In this document: in pieces, positions 53,660-62,089 of the stretch
Position numbering within the stretch: position 1 is the first letter of the stretch
Layout of the letters: each line of letters begins with the position of its first letter
Source of the DNA: Streptomyces griseoluteus
GTDB lineage: Bacteria > Actinomycetota > Actinomycetes > Streptomycetales > Streptomycetaceae
Length of the DNA stretch: 64,000 nucleotides
Direction of reading: 5' to 3'
Assembly: GCF_004784465.1 (NCBI RefSeq)
Contig: NZ_SRRU01000003.1
Coordinates: forward strand, 62,001 to 126,000
Made by a program: the position numbers and the translations under genes
The notes under the pieces: model-generated
Database searches by the model: none
The model's input: the letters and a program-made list of their open reading frames with translations, nothing else
Told to the model about the DNA's origin: nothing

Positions 53660-54370
53660 ATGAGCAATAGCGCCCAGAAGTCCTACGATTACGCGACCGC
53701 CGACTTCAACGCCGTATATCGCGGAGGTGAACTGCTGGGTGACGCCGGGATCACCCGGGTCCCCTGGGACATCGGTGAACCGCAGCCCGGTGTGCTTGAA
53801 TTCGAGCGCCGCGGACGAATTCGCGGCGAGGTGCTGGACGCGGGCTGTGGTCTGGGTGACAACGCCGTGTTCCTGGCCGCCCGCGGCTACCGGGTCACCG
53901 CCGTCGACGCCGCCTCCACGGCGATCGAGCGGGCCAGGGAGCGGGCGGCGAAGCAGCAGGGCGGCACGGAGATCGAGTTCGCCGTCGCCGACGCCACCAG
54001 CCTGGCCGGCTACGAGGGCCGCTTCGACACCGTCCTGGACAGCGCGCTGTTCCACACGCTCGACGCGGACGGGCGCCGCCGGTACGCCGCCGCGCTTCGC
54101 CGGGCCGCCCGGCCCGGAGCCTGGCTGGACATGCTGTGCTTCGCGGCCGTCCCCGGCGGAATGCCCGAGCCCCTTTCCGTCTCCGAGGAGACGGTGCGCG
54201 AGGTGCTGACCGGGGCCGGCTGGACGGTGACGGAGCTGACCCGGACCGCCTACTGGGGCGTGGCCGAGGCCACCCGCACCTTCCTGGAGAAGACCGGCGT
54301 CCAGGTGGAGATCGACGAGGCGGGACGCACCCAGCTGCCGGTCTGGTCCGTCCTGGCCGAGCGCGCCTGA
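53660..54370 (+). CDS. class I SAM-dependent methyltransferase, carrier-protein operon
   Basis: 236 residues from ATG 53660 with CAGGAG upstream. SAM motif I is VLDAGCGLGDNAVFLAARGY (about 58-77), followed by VTAVDAASTAIERAR; the fold is like thiopurine/TehB-type small-molecule methyltransferases. It opens the rightward operon, so it may methylate the amino-acid-derived unit (for example N- or O-methylation after oxygenation) rather than the ring. Alternatively it is a second ring O-methyltransferase. Confidence 0.82.
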   Translation: MSNSAQKSYDYATADFNAVYRGGELLGDAGITRVPWDIGEPQPGVLEFERRGRIRGEVLDAGCGLGDNAVFLAARGYRVTAVDAASTAIERARERAAKQQGGTEIEFAVADATSLAGYEGRFDTVLDSALFHTLDADGRRRYAAALRRAARPGAWLDMLCFAAVPGGMPEPLSVSEETVREVLTGAGWTVTELTRTAYWGVAEATRTFLEKTGVQVEIDEAGRTQLPVWSVLAERA

Positions 54371-54419
54371 TCCGCGCGCGTCCGCCGTACCGCAACGTTC
54401 CCCGAAAGAAGGTCTCCCG

Positions 54420-55298
54420 ATGCCGACGACCGTCAAACCCGTGAAGCTGGACCTGGCCCGGCTGGAAGCGATGGCGGAGTCCGACTACTACAACCCGTAC
54501 ACGATCTTCGACTGGCCCGAGTCCCTCGGCACCGACCGGCCGTGGATGAGCGAGGACCTGGTCACGCTCGCCGGCACCGAGGAGTGGGGCAAGCTGACGC
54601 GGGAGCAGCAGCTCGCCCTGACCCGGTTCGAGGCGGTGAACTTCTTCAGCCTCAACGTGCACGGCATCCGGGAGCTGCTCAGCGAGGTCGTGCTCCGCAT
54701 CCACACCAAGACCTACGCCGACGCCTCGGAGTTCCTCCACCACTTCATCGGTGAGGAGAACGAGCACATGTGGTTCTTCGGGACCTTCTGCCTGAAGTAC
54801 GGCGGGAAGGTGTACCCGGCGGTGCCGCAGGTCGGTCCGGGCCGGATCGAGGGGGTGGGCGACGCGGCGACCGAGCTGGTCATCTTCGCCCGCATCCTGA
54901 TCTTCGAGGAGCTGGTCGACTACTTCAACGCCCGGATGGCGACGGACGATTCGCTGCCGCCCATCGCGCAGGAGATCAACCGGGTCCACCACCAGGACGA
55001 GAGCCGCCATGTCGCCTTCGGGCGGCATCTGTTCACCCAGCTGCTGGACCAGGTCAAGGAGAGCCGCCCGGAGGACATCCCGGTGCTGGCCAACTACCTG
55101 GAGACGTACCTGGAGTACAGCGTCCGCAGCCTGTACAACCCGGCCGTGTACCGCGACGCCGGGCTGGACCAGCCCCTCGAGCTGCGCCGCCGCCTGCTGG
55201 AGCACCCGGCCCGGCACGCCGCGCACAACGCGATCCTCAACCGCACCCGCAAGTTCCTCGCCCGCAACGGCCTTCAGGTCCAAGGAGCATCGGCATGA
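54420..55298 (+). CDS. AurF-type diiron N-oxygenase-like protein
   Basis: 292 residues of the AurF/CmlI family (PF11583-like). The diiron ligands can be placed: Glu71, Glu113 and His116 (GEENEHM), Glu163 (IFEELVDYF), His190-Glu194-His197 (VHHQDESRHVAFG); the His-x3-Glu-x2-His spacing equals AurF 223-227-230. AurF and CmlI oxidise arylamines to nitro groups. Here the next genes are a carrier protein and its amino acid ligase, so oxygenation of a carrier-bound amino group is my preferred reading; oxidation of a phenazine amine is the alternative. Stop overlaps the carrier protein start. Confidence 0.85.
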   Translation: MPTTVKPVKLDLARLEAMAESDYYNPYTIFDWPESLGTDRPWMSEDLVTLAGTEEWGKLTREQQLALTRFEAVNFFSLNVHGIRELLSEVVLRIHTKTYADASEFLHHFIGEENEHMWFFGTFCLKYGGKVYPAVPQVGPGRIEGVGDAATELVIFARILIFEELVDYFNARMATDDSLPPIAQEINRVHHQDESRHVAFGRHLFTQLLDQVKESRPEDIPVLANYLETYLEYSVRSLYNPAVYRDAGLDQPLELRRRLLEHPARHAAHNAILNRTRKFLARNGLQVQGASA

Positions 55299-55543
55299 GC
55301 GACGACAAGCTGACCAAGATCCTCACCTTCATCCACCAGCGCAACCCCGAGGTGGGCGAGCTGAACCTGGACGACGACCTGATCGACCGCCGCGCGGTGG
55401 ACTCGCTGGCGTTCGTCGAGTTCCTCTACCTGCTGGAGGAGCTGAGCGGGGAGACCATCGACCCCGAGGAGATCGACGTCGAGGACTTCCGCACCCTGCG
55501 CGCCATCGACAAGCGCTTCCTGCACGGCGCGGCGGCGCACTGA
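55295..55543 (+). CDS. stand-alone acyl/aminoacyl carrier protein
   Basis: 82 residues, acidic, four-helix carrier protein. The 4'-phosphopantetheine attachment serine is Ser37 in RRAVDSLAFVEFLYLLEE. It overlaps the diiron gene (ATGA) and the ligase gene (TGATG), so the three are made in coupled fashion. The adjacent aaRS-like ligase points to an amino acid, not a fatty acid, as cargo. Confidence 0.9.
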   Translation: MSDDKLTKILTFIHQRNPEVGELNLDDDLIDRRAVDSLAFVEFLYLLEELSGETIDPEEIDVEDFRTLRAIDKRFLHGAAAH

Positions 55544-56382
55544 TGGGCACCGCCACGGGGACGACGGACAACGGCCTCGGCGTCCTCGGCCCGGACGAGC
55601 TGCGGCTGCTGCGCGCGTTCGACTCGCTGGTGCTGTCCTGGGCGCACGAGTGCGAGGCCGAGGAGCGGCGCTACCCGTTCCTGCTGCGGCCGGCGGACCT
55701 GGAGTCCATCGACTACTACGAGAACTTCCCGCACCTGGGTCTGGCGGCCGTCGCGGCCGACCCGGCCCGGCTCGGGGAGCTGCGCGCCGGTGCCACGGGC
55801 CCGCTGGCGGAGCTGCCGGCCTCCGTCCTGGGCGACGCGGCGCTGGCCCTGCCGTCGGCCGCGTGTTACTCGGTCTACTTCGACCTGAGGAATCAGGCTC
55901 TTCCAGCGACGGAGAACCGCTTCACCACCGTCGCCACCTGTTTCCGCAACGAGACGCGCTACGAGGGTCTGCGCAGGCTGCTCGGGTTCAGCATGCGCGA
56001 GATCGTGTTCGTCGGCTCGCCCGAGGGCGCCACCGAGCACCTGAAGCGGGCCAAGGAGCAGGTGCTGGGCCTCGCCGACCGGCTGGGCCTGAAGATGAGC
56101 ACCGAGGTCGCCACCGACCCGTTCTTCGACCGCACCGGATCACGGGCCACGATGCAGCGGCTCTTCCCGGTGAAGGAGGAGTTCGTGGTGGACGGCCTGG
56201 CCATCGGATCGGTGAACTACCACCGCAACTTCTTCGGGGAGCGCTGCGCGATCTCCCTGCCCGACGGCGCGCCCGCCTCCACCAGCTGCCTGGCCTTCGG
56301 CCTGGAGCGTTGGGTGCACGCGCTGACCACCCGGTTCGGTGACGCCCGGTCCGCCGCCGAGGCGGTCCTCGAAGCCGTCTGA
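55543..56382 (+). CDS. seryl-tRNA-synthetase-like amino acid:[carrier protein] ligase
   Basis: 279 residues: a class II aminoacyl-tRNA synthetase catalytic core without the tRNA-binding arm. Motif 2 is TCFRNETRYEG (Arg135, Glu137), motif 3 is AFGLERW (Arg256). Cys108, Glu153 and Cys249 sit where the zinc ligands of atypical SerRS-like aa:CP ligases are (the first spacing, 45 residues, is the same as in Bradyrhizobium Bll0957 as I recall it). Those enzymes activate glycine or alanine and load it on a carrier protein. The carrier protein is encoded immediately before. Which amino acid is used here is not evident. Confidence 0.88.
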   Translation: MGTATGTTDNGLGVLGPDELRLLRAFDSLVLSWAHECEAEERRYPFLLRPADLESIDYYENFPHLGLAAVAADPARLGELRAGATGPLAELPASVLGDAALALPSAACYSVYFDLRNQALPATENRFTTVATCFRNETRYEGLRRLLGFSMREIVFVGSPEGATEHLKRAKEQVLGLADRLGLKMSTEVATDPFFDRTGSRATMQRLFPVKEEFVVDGLAIGSVNYHRNFFGERCAISLPDGAPASTSCLAFGLERWVHALTTRFGDARSAAEAVLEAV

Positions 56383-56412
56383 CCCCGCCCGCCCTCCGCC
56401 GAAAGTGAGCCG

Positions 56413-57264
56413 ATGACCGACACGACCGTCGACGACGCCCTGGAGACCGGCGAGATCCAGGTGAGCGACGACATCCGGATAGCGTACGAGCGACGCGGGT
56501 CCGGCCCCGACATCGTCCTCGTCAACAACTTCTTCATGGACCGCAAGTCCTGGCGGTCCTACACCGCGAAGCTGGCCACCACGGCCCGGCTCACCTCCTA
56601 CGACCTGCGTGGCCAGGGCGACTCCAGCCCGCACGCCGGGGAGCCGGTGTGGGAGGACCACATCAGCGACCTGAAGGCCCTGTTCGACGGGCTGGGTCTG
56701 GAGAAGGCGATCCTGGTGGGCACGTCGTTCTCGACGCTGATCTGCCGGGACTTCGCCGTGGCCCACCCGGACCGGGTGCAGGGCCTGATCCTGGCGGGGC
56801 CGGCGATGAGCCCGCACGGCCCGCAGCGGCTGCGCAGGATCACCAAGTCCTGGCTGAAGACGCTGGAGACGTCCGGACTGGGCGTGCTGTACGAGCAGTT
56901 GTACCCGCTCGTCTCCGGGGACCGGGCGGTGGAGGAGGCGGGGCCCATCGGGTTCATGGGCCGCAAGCAGAACTTCCTCGGCATCCACACCGTGGAGTCC
57001 CTGCGCGCCGGGCTCGCGGTGTCGGTGAAGGCGCCGCTGGACCCGCAGATCATGACCAAGGTGGCGGCCCCGACCCTGCTGTTCGTCGGCGGGGACGACT
57101 TCTCGCTGAGCACGGACGCGGTGCGGGAGATGGTGGGGCTGTTCCCGGACGCCGTCACCGTCACCGTGCCGGACGGCGGGCATCTGGCCTTTCTGGAGGA
57201 GCCCGAGTGGTTCCAGCGGGAGGTGGAGTCGTTCGTCGAGCGGGTCGCCGGGACGGGTGACTGA
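56413..57264 (+). CDS. alpha/beta hydrolase
   Basis: 283 residues. Nucleophile elbow GTSFST (Ser105), acid in VGGDDFSLST and histidine in DGGHLAFLEEPEWF near residue 258 complete a triad. It lies between the ligase and the phosphopantetheinyl transferase. It could release or transfer the aminoacyl unit from the carrier protein, for example esterifying a hydroxymethyl phenazine, or act as a simple esterase. Confidence 0.85.
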   Translation: MTDTTVDDALETGEIQVSDDIRIAYERRGSGPDIVLVNNFFMDRKSWRSYTAKLATTARLTSYDLRGQGDSSPHAGEPVWEDHISDLKALFDGLGLEKAILVGTSFSTLICRDFAVAHPDRVQGLILAGPAMSPHGPQRLRRITKSWLKTLETSGLGVLYEQLYPLVSGDRAVEEAGPIGFMGRKQNFLGIHTVESLRAGLAVSVKAPLDPQIMTKVAAPTLLFVGGDDFSLSTDAVREMVGLFPDAVTVTVPDGGHLAFLEEPEWFQREVESFVERVAGTGD

Positions 57265-57856
57265 GACACCGCTTCCGGGGCTCCCGAGCGCATGGCTGCT
57301 CGGGAGCCCCGGCCGTGTCCGGCGGGTGGTGCTGGCGAGCGCCGCGGTCGCCCCGCCGGGCACCGGCGCGGCGCAGCACCGGGCCGGCCGGGACGCGGTG
57401 GGCGCGGCGCTGCGGCGGGCGGGCAGCCCGGTGACGTCGGTGGGCCGCGCGTACAGCGGGGCGCCGGTGTGTCCGGCGGGGTTCCCGGCCTCGGTGACCC
57501 ACAGCACCGCGCTGGCGGTGGCCGCCGTCGCGCCCGGCGCGCGCGGGGTGGGCGTGGACCTGGAGCCGCGCTGCCCGGACCTGGGACTGCACCGGTTCCT
57601 GCTGGACGAGCGGGAGCGGACCGAGCTGTGGCCCCGGGGCGATCCGCCGGGGCTGCGGCGGCTGTTCGCCGCGAAGGAGGCCGCCTTCAAGGCGCTCTCG
57701 GACTGTGTGGACGCCCATGGCGGGCTGTTCTGGCGGGTGCGGCTCGGCCTTTGCGACGGGCGTCTGTGGGCGCGGGCCGGTGACCGGTACGCGCTGGTCG
57801 GGGAGCTGTCGGTGCCGGCGTTCGCGCTGGCCGTGGCCGTCACGGCTGATCCATAA
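57257..57856 (+). CDS. 4'-phosphopantetheinyl transferase
   Basis: 199 residues of the Sfp/EntD superfamily. Motif 2 is GVGVDLEPRCPDL and motif 3 is RLFAAKEAAFKALSD, giving the Asp and Glu magnesium ligands and the catalytic lysine. It is smaller than Sfp but complete. The GTG overlaps the hydrolase by eight bases. Its presence in the operon implies a dedicated activation of the carrier protein at 55295. Confidence 0.88.
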   Translation: MTETPLPGLPSAWLLGSPGRVRRVVLASAAVAPPGTGAAQHRAGRDAVGAALRRAGSPVTSVGRAYSGAPVCPAGFPASVTHSTALAVAAVAPGARGVGVDLEPRCPDLGLHRFLLDERERTELWPRGDPPGLRRLFAAKEAAFKALSDCVDAHGGLFWRVRLGLCDGRLWARAGDRYALVGELSVPAFALAVAVTADP

Positions 57857-57896
57857 CCAAAAGTTCGGCATCCCAGAAAAACTAGGTCTTGGACTT
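57853..57896 (+). promoter_or_regulatory. candidate LysR-controlled promoter element upstream of the oxidase gene
   Basis: ATAACCAAAA at 57853 and TTGGACTT at 57889 occur 36 bases apart in an A+T-rich island. The same two words (ATAACTCCAAA and TTGGACTT) recur with the same 36-base offset at 61986 and 62022 between the lysR gene and the SnoaL-like gene. Confidence 0.4.
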
Positions 57897-57987
57897 CTGA
57901 TCGCACCGTCGGGACCATGACTGGGACGGCAGTGCCGCAGCGACCCCCGTCAGCGGCACTGTCGTCCCTCGACGAAAGGAACGGACC

Positions 57988-59409
57988 GTGCCCGCTCGCC
58001 CCGAACCGCCCACCGCGCGCGAGGACCTGAGTACGCCCGCCCGGCAACTGGCCGAGCGCGTCGGCGGTCCGCTGTTCGCCGAGGGCCAGGACGGCTACGA
58101 CGAGGAACGCGCCCGCTACCAGACCCACCGGCCGCACCGACCGGCGCTCGTCGTCGGCGCGGCCGAGCCCAAGGACGTCCAGCTCGCGGTGGAGTTCGCC
58201 GCCGCGCGCGACCTGCCGGTGGGCGTGCAGGCCACCGGCCACGCCCCCGCGCTGCCCGCCGGCACCGGGGTCCTCGTCAGCACCCGCCGAATGACCGAGG
58301 TGCGCGTCGACCCGGCCGCCCGCACGGCCTTCCTGGGCGCGGGCGTGCGGTGGAAGCAGGTCGTCGAGGCGGCCGCGCCGCACGGTCTGGCCCCGCTCAG
58401 CGGCAGCGCCCCGGACGTGGGCGCGGTCGGCTACACCCTGGGCGGCGGAATCGGCCTGCTGGCCCGCAAGTTCGGGTACGCCGCCGACCACGTCCGGCGC
58501 GTGGAGTGCGTCACCGCCGACGGCCGGCCCCGCGAGGTCACCGCCGACAACGACCCCGACCTGTTCTGGGCGCTGCGCGGCGGCCGCGACAACTTCGGCC
58601 TGGTCACCGGCCTCGAAGTGGAGCTGGTCCCGGTGGCCGGGCTCTACGGCGGCGGCCTGTACTTCGACGGGGCCTCGGCCGAGCACGTCCTCAACGCGTA
58701 CCTGCGCTGGACGGAGACGGTCCCCGAGGAGATGACGTCCTCCCTGGCCCTGGTCCCGCTGCCCGACGCCCCGACCCTGCCCCCGCCGCTGCGCGGGCGG
58801 TACGTGGTGCACGTCCGGATCGCCTACCTCGGCGACGCGGCCCACGGGGAGCGGCTGGTCGCCCCGCTGCGGGCGCTCGGGCCCCGGCTGGCGGACTCGG
58901 TGCGCGAGCTGCCGTACACCGAGTCGGGTTCCATCCACAACGACCCGGTGGCCCCGGCCGCGTACGTCGGGACCAACGCGATGCTCTCCGGGCTGGACGC
59001 CGGCGCGGTGCGCACCGTACTGGACCTTTCGGGGCCGGACGCACCGATCACCAGCATTGTCGAGGTGCGCCATCTGGGCGGCGCGCTGGCCCGGCCGCCG
59101 CGTGTGCCGAACGCCGTCGGCCACCGCTCGGCCCGCTATCTGCTCGCGGTGCTCGACCGGGTCACCGACGACACCGCCGACACCGTCCGCGCCGCGCACA
59201 CCCGGCTCACCGACGCCCTGTCCCCGCGCACCACGGGCCGCAACCTGAACTTCCTCTACGGCGCCGCCGCCACCCCGGACCAGGTGCGCCGGGCGTACGA
59301 ACCCGGCGACTACGCGCGCCTCGGCCGGATCAAGGCCGCCCACGACCCCGGAAACCTCTTCCGGCTCAACCACAACATCCCGCCGAACCCCTTCCCCGGC
59401 CCCCGCTGA
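57988..59409 (+). CDS. berberine-bridge-type FAD-dependent oxidase
   Basis: 473 residues of the FAD-linked oxidase family (FAD_binding_4 plus BBE domain). The segment QATGHAPALPAG keeps the histidine used for covalent FAD, while the second attachment cysteine is not evident; GGGIGLLARKFGYAADHVRR and GGRDNFGLVTGLEVELVPV follow, and the C-terminal BBE piece is LGRIKAAHDPGNLFRLNHNIPP. It might aromatise or dehydrogenate a dihydrophenazine or oxidise a benzylic alcohol. It lies 131 bases after the transferase gene and just before the exporter. Confidence 0.85.
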   Translation: MPARPEPPTAREDLSTPARQLAERVGGPLFAEGQDGYDEERARYQTHRPHRPALVVGAAEPKDVQLAVEFAAARDLPVGVQATGHAPALPAGTGVLVSTRRMTEVRVDPAARTAFLGAGVRWKQVVEAAAPHGLAPLSGSAPDVGAVGYTLGGGIGLLARKFGYAADHVRRVECVTADGRPREVTADNDPDLFWALRGGRDNFGLVTGLEVELVPVAGLYGGGLYFDGASAEHVLNAYLRWTETVPEEMTSSLALVPLPDAPTLPPPLRGRYVVHVRIAYLGDAAHGERLVAPLRALGPRLADSVRELPYTESGSIHNDPVAPAAYVGTNAMLSGLDAGAVRTVLDLSGPDAPITSIVEVRHLGGALARPPRVPNAVGHRSARYLLAVLDRVTDDTADTVRAAHTRLTDALSPRTTGRNLNFLYGAAATPDQVRRAYEPGDYARLGRIKAAHDPGNLFRLNHNIPPNPFPGPR

Positions 59410-59447
59410 CGGGCCGCGGCCGACCGCTCGGAACAGCAGAAGGAACG

Positions 59448-61016
59448 ATGATGGAAAAGAAATGGTGGACCCTGTTGGGGGTGTGCGGCGGGACGTTCAT
59501 GCTCCTGCTGGACACCACCATCGTGTACGTCGTCATGCCCGATGTGCAGCGCGACCTGAACGCCAGCTTCGCCGACCTCCAGTGGGTGATCGACGGCTAC
59601 GCGCTGGCGTTGGCCTCCTTCCTGCTGACGAGCGGCACGCTGGCCGACCGGTTCGGGCGCAAGCGCCTCTACGCGATCGGCGTGGCCCTGTTCACGGTCG
59701 CCTCGCTGCTGTGCGGTGTGGCCCAGTCGCCGCTGATGCTGATCATGTCCCGGGTGCTCCAGGGCGTGGGCGGCTCGATCATGTTCGCCACCGGTCTGGC
59801 GCTGCTCGCGGGCAGCTTCCAGGGCAAGGAACGCGGCATGGCGTTCGGTGTGTGGGGCATGGTCACCGGCCTCGCCTCCGCCATCGGCCCGGTGGCCGGC
59901 GGCCTGATCTCCAGCGGCATCAGCTGGCGGGGCATCTTCCTGGTCAACGTGCCGATCGGTGTCATCGTGGCCCTGATCATCGCGCTGCGCGTGGACGAGT
60001 CGAAGTCGCCGTTCGCCCGCAAGCTGGACTGGCCCGGCTTCGTCCTGCTCACCGGCGGCCTCGCCACCCTGGTCTACGGTCTGATCCGCGCCGGTGAGAC
60101 GAAGTGGAGCGACGGCCGCGCGGTGACCGGTCTGGTGGTGGGCGCGGCCCTGCTGCTCGCCTTCCTGCTGGTGGAGGCGAAGTCCGAGCAGCCGATGTTC
60201 GACCTGAGGCTGTTCCGCATCCCCACCTTCGTCGGCGGTTCCATCGCCGCCTTCGCCATGAACGGCTCGCTGTTCGCGATGTTCCTGTTCCTGGCTATCT
60301 ACTTCCAGGAGGCGCTGGACTACTCCTCGCTGGAGACGGGCCTGCGCCTGCTCACCGCCTCGCTGTCGATGCTGGTCGCCTCCCTGATCGCCGGACGGCT
60401 CAGCGCCAAGGTGCAGCCCCGCTACATGATCGGCGTCGGGCTGCTGCTGGTCGGTGCCGCGCTGCTGCTGATGAGCGGGATCACCGAGTCCAGCGGCTGG
60501 GAGCACTTCATCCCCGGTCTGGTGCTGGGCGGTGTCGGCGCCGGTCTGGTGAACCCGCCGCTGGCCTCCACGGCCGTGGGCGTCGTGGACTTCTCCCGCT
60601 CCGGCATGGCGTCGGGTGTGAACGGCACCTTCCGTCAGCTCGGTGTGAGCGCGGGTGTCGCGGTGCTCGGCTCGACCTTCGCCGGTGTCATCAGCGACCG
60701 CTTCCGTGACGGACTGCGCGGGGTGCCGGAACTGGCAGGCCGCAGCGACCAGTTGGCCGCACTGACGCGGGGCGGCGAGACCGGTGAGGCGGTGCGGCTG
60801 GTGCCGGAGCAGTACGGGGAGAAGGTGCAGCAGATCGCCACGACCGGGTTCGTGGACGGCCTCAACACCCTGCTCGCCGTGTCGGCCGGCCTGGCCCTGC
60901 TCGGCGGTGTGCTGGCCCTGGTGCTGATCCGGCCCGCCGACTTCCAGGCGGCCCAGCAGCCGAAGCCCGCGACGAACGACGCTCCCGGTCAGTCGCCGGT
61001 GGCCGCGGAGAGCTGA
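59448..61016 (+). CDS. DHA2-type MFS exporter, likely phenazine efflux
   Basis: 522 residues with about fourteen membrane spans, the QacA/EmrB-type drug exporter family. Motifs: FMLLLDTTIVYVVMPDVQRD (motif D1 region in span 1), TLADRFGRKRLYAIG (motif A) and GLASAIGPVAGGLISSG (motif C, antiporter). ATG 59448 follows AGAAGGA; a second ATG is adjacent. Positioned at the end of the biosynthetic operon, it most likely exports the product and provides self-resistance. Long reading frames starting at 58350 are out of register with the oxidase and rejected. Confidence 0.9.
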   Translation: MMEKKWWTLLGVCGGTFMLLLDTTIVYVVMPDVQRDLNASFADLQWVIDGYALALASFLLTSGTLADRFGRKRLYAIGVALFTVASLLCGVAQSPLMLIMSRVLQGVGGSIMFATGLALLAGSFQGKERGMAFGVWGMVTGLASAIGPVAGGLISSGISWRGIFLVNVPIGVIVALIIALRVDESKSPFARKLDWPGFVLLTGGLATLVYGLIRAGETKWSDGRAVTGLVVGAALLLAFLLVEAKSEQPMFDLRLFRIPTFVGGSIAAFAMNGSLFAMFLFLAIYFQEALDYSSLETGLRLLTASLSMLVASLIAGRLSAKVQPRYMIGVGLLLVGAALLLMSGITESSGWEHFIPGLVLGGVGAGLVNPPLASTAVGVVDFSRSGMASGVNGTFRQLGVSAGVAVLGSTFAGVISDRFRDGLRGVPELAGRSDQLAALTRGGETGEAVRLVPEQYGEKVQQIATTGFVDGLNTLLAVSAGLALLGGVLALVLIRPADFQAAQQPKPATNDAPGQSPVAAES

Positions 61017-61024
61017 GTCCGGCA

Positions 61025-61067
61025 CACGGAAGCGGGCCCGTCGGCTGCCGACGGGCCCGCTTCCGTG
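61025..61067. terminator. very strong bidirectional terminator
   Basis: Perfect 20-base inverted arms (61025-61044 and 61048-61067, GGAAGCGGGCCCGTCGG as core) with a three-base loop between the convergent exporter and lysR genes. Confidence 0.85.
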
Positions 61068-61075
61068 CTGTCAGG

Positions 61076-61987
61076 TCACGCGCCGCTCAGCGAGGCGACC
61101 TGCGTCGGAGCCGGCTCACCGAAGGACTGCCGGCAGTGCAGCAGCAGTTCGCGCAGGGCGGGGCTCTTGGTGGGCGCGGAGATCAGGGCGAGTACCGCGG
61201 GGACGTCGGCGTCCGTGATGGCGACGGTCTTGAGCCCCTTCTGATGGCCGGTCATCGACTCGGAGAGCACCGCGACCCCGAGGCCCCGCTCGGCCAGCTG
61301 CATCACCGCGCCGGGCGCGCTGGCCTGAAGCGCGATGGTGGGCGTGAGGCCCAGCGCGGCGGAAGCCTCGTCCAGCGTCGCCCGGATTCCGGTCCCCTCG
61401 GGCAGACAGACGAGCGGGAAGGCGCTCAGTTCGGCGAGGGTGACCCCGTCCTTTTCGGCCAGCGGATGCTCGTGCGGCACGGCGGCGACGATCGGCTCGC
61501 TGATCACCTGCCAGCCGTCCAGGTCGTCCGGCGCGCGATGGGCGGCGCCGATCAGCGCCAGGTCGACGGTGCCCTCGCGGACGTACTCGCCCAGCTTGGC
61601 GGAATCGTCCTCGAGCAGGCTGATCTCGACACCGGGGTGGGCGAGATGGAAGCCGGACAGCGCGTCGAACAGCGGCTGGACCGTGCAGGCGGTGACCATG
61701 CCGACGACCAGCTTGCCCCGGACCAGGCCGTTCATCTCGTCCACGGCCTGCCGCAGCGAGTCCATCGAGGAGAGCACGGACTTGGCGTGCGCCAGCACCA
61801 CCTCGCCGACGGCCGTGAGCTGCACACTGCGGCCGGAGCGGTCGAGCAGGGTGGCCCCGAGGTCGTTCTCCAGCTGGCGGATCTGGGCGCTGATCCCAGG
61901 CTGGCTGATATGCACCAGCTCCGCGGCCCTGGTGAAATTGGCTTCCTGCGCCACGGCGATGAAGTACCTGAGCTGCCTGATCTCCAT
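61076..61987 (-). CDS. LysR-family transcriptional regulator
   Basis: 303 residues: N-terminal winged helix (MEIRQLRYFIAVAQEANFTR, then ISQPGISAQIRQLENDLGAT) and a periplasmic-binding-protein-like effector domain (VVGMVTACTVQPLFDAL, then FPLVCLPEGTGIRATLDEA). It is divergent from a SnoaL-like gene, the usual layout, and probably controls that gene and perhaps the oxidase/exporter promoter. The effector may be a phenazine or a pathway intermediate; unproven. Confidence 0.9.
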   Translation of the reverse strand: MEIRQLRYFIAVAQEANFTRAAELVHISQPGISAQIRQLENDLGATLLDRSGRSVQLTAVGEVVLAHAKSVLSSMDSLRQAVDEMNGLVRGKLVVGMVTACTVQPLFDALSGFHLAHPGVEISLLEDDSAKLGEYVREGTVDLALIGAAHRAPDDLDGWQVISEPIVAAVPHEHPLAEKDGVTLAELSAFPLVCLPEGTGIRATLDEASAALGLTPTIALQASAPGAVMQLAERGLGVAVLSESMTGHQKGLKTVAITDADVPAVLALISAPTKSPALRELLLHCRQSFGEPAPTQVASLSGA

Positions 61988-62042
61988 AACTCCAAATTAT
62001 AACGCCGATCCGGATGATTGATTGGACTTGTTCTCGGCCAAT
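61986..62042. promoter_or_regulatory. divergent lysR/SnoaL-like promoter with LysR-type elements
   Basis: The A+T-rich gap contains ATAACTCCAAATTATAAC (a T-N11-A style element) over the lysR start and ATTGG-N12-CCAAT at 62021-62042. TTGGACTT within it is shared with the element at 57889. Confidence 0.45.
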
Positions 62043-62089
62043 GACGGAAAATTGCCACGTTGGTACCCGGACCGCAGGAAAGGATGATT

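Noticed and set aside
54420..55298. Ribonucleotide reductase small subunit or ferritin.
   Set aside because: The Glu-x2-His and His-x3-Glu-x2-His ligand arrangement and length match AurF-type oxygenases, and there is no partner large subunit.
55543..56382. A housekeeping seryl-tRNA synthetase.
   Set aside because: It is far too short, lacks the N-terminal tRNA-binding coiled coil, and is coupled to a carrier protein gene.
58350..59447. A frame fusing an oxidase-region N-terminus to the MFS exporter.
   Set aside because: The added part is a shifted reading of the oxidase gene; the exporter has a good ribosome site and normal length from 59448.
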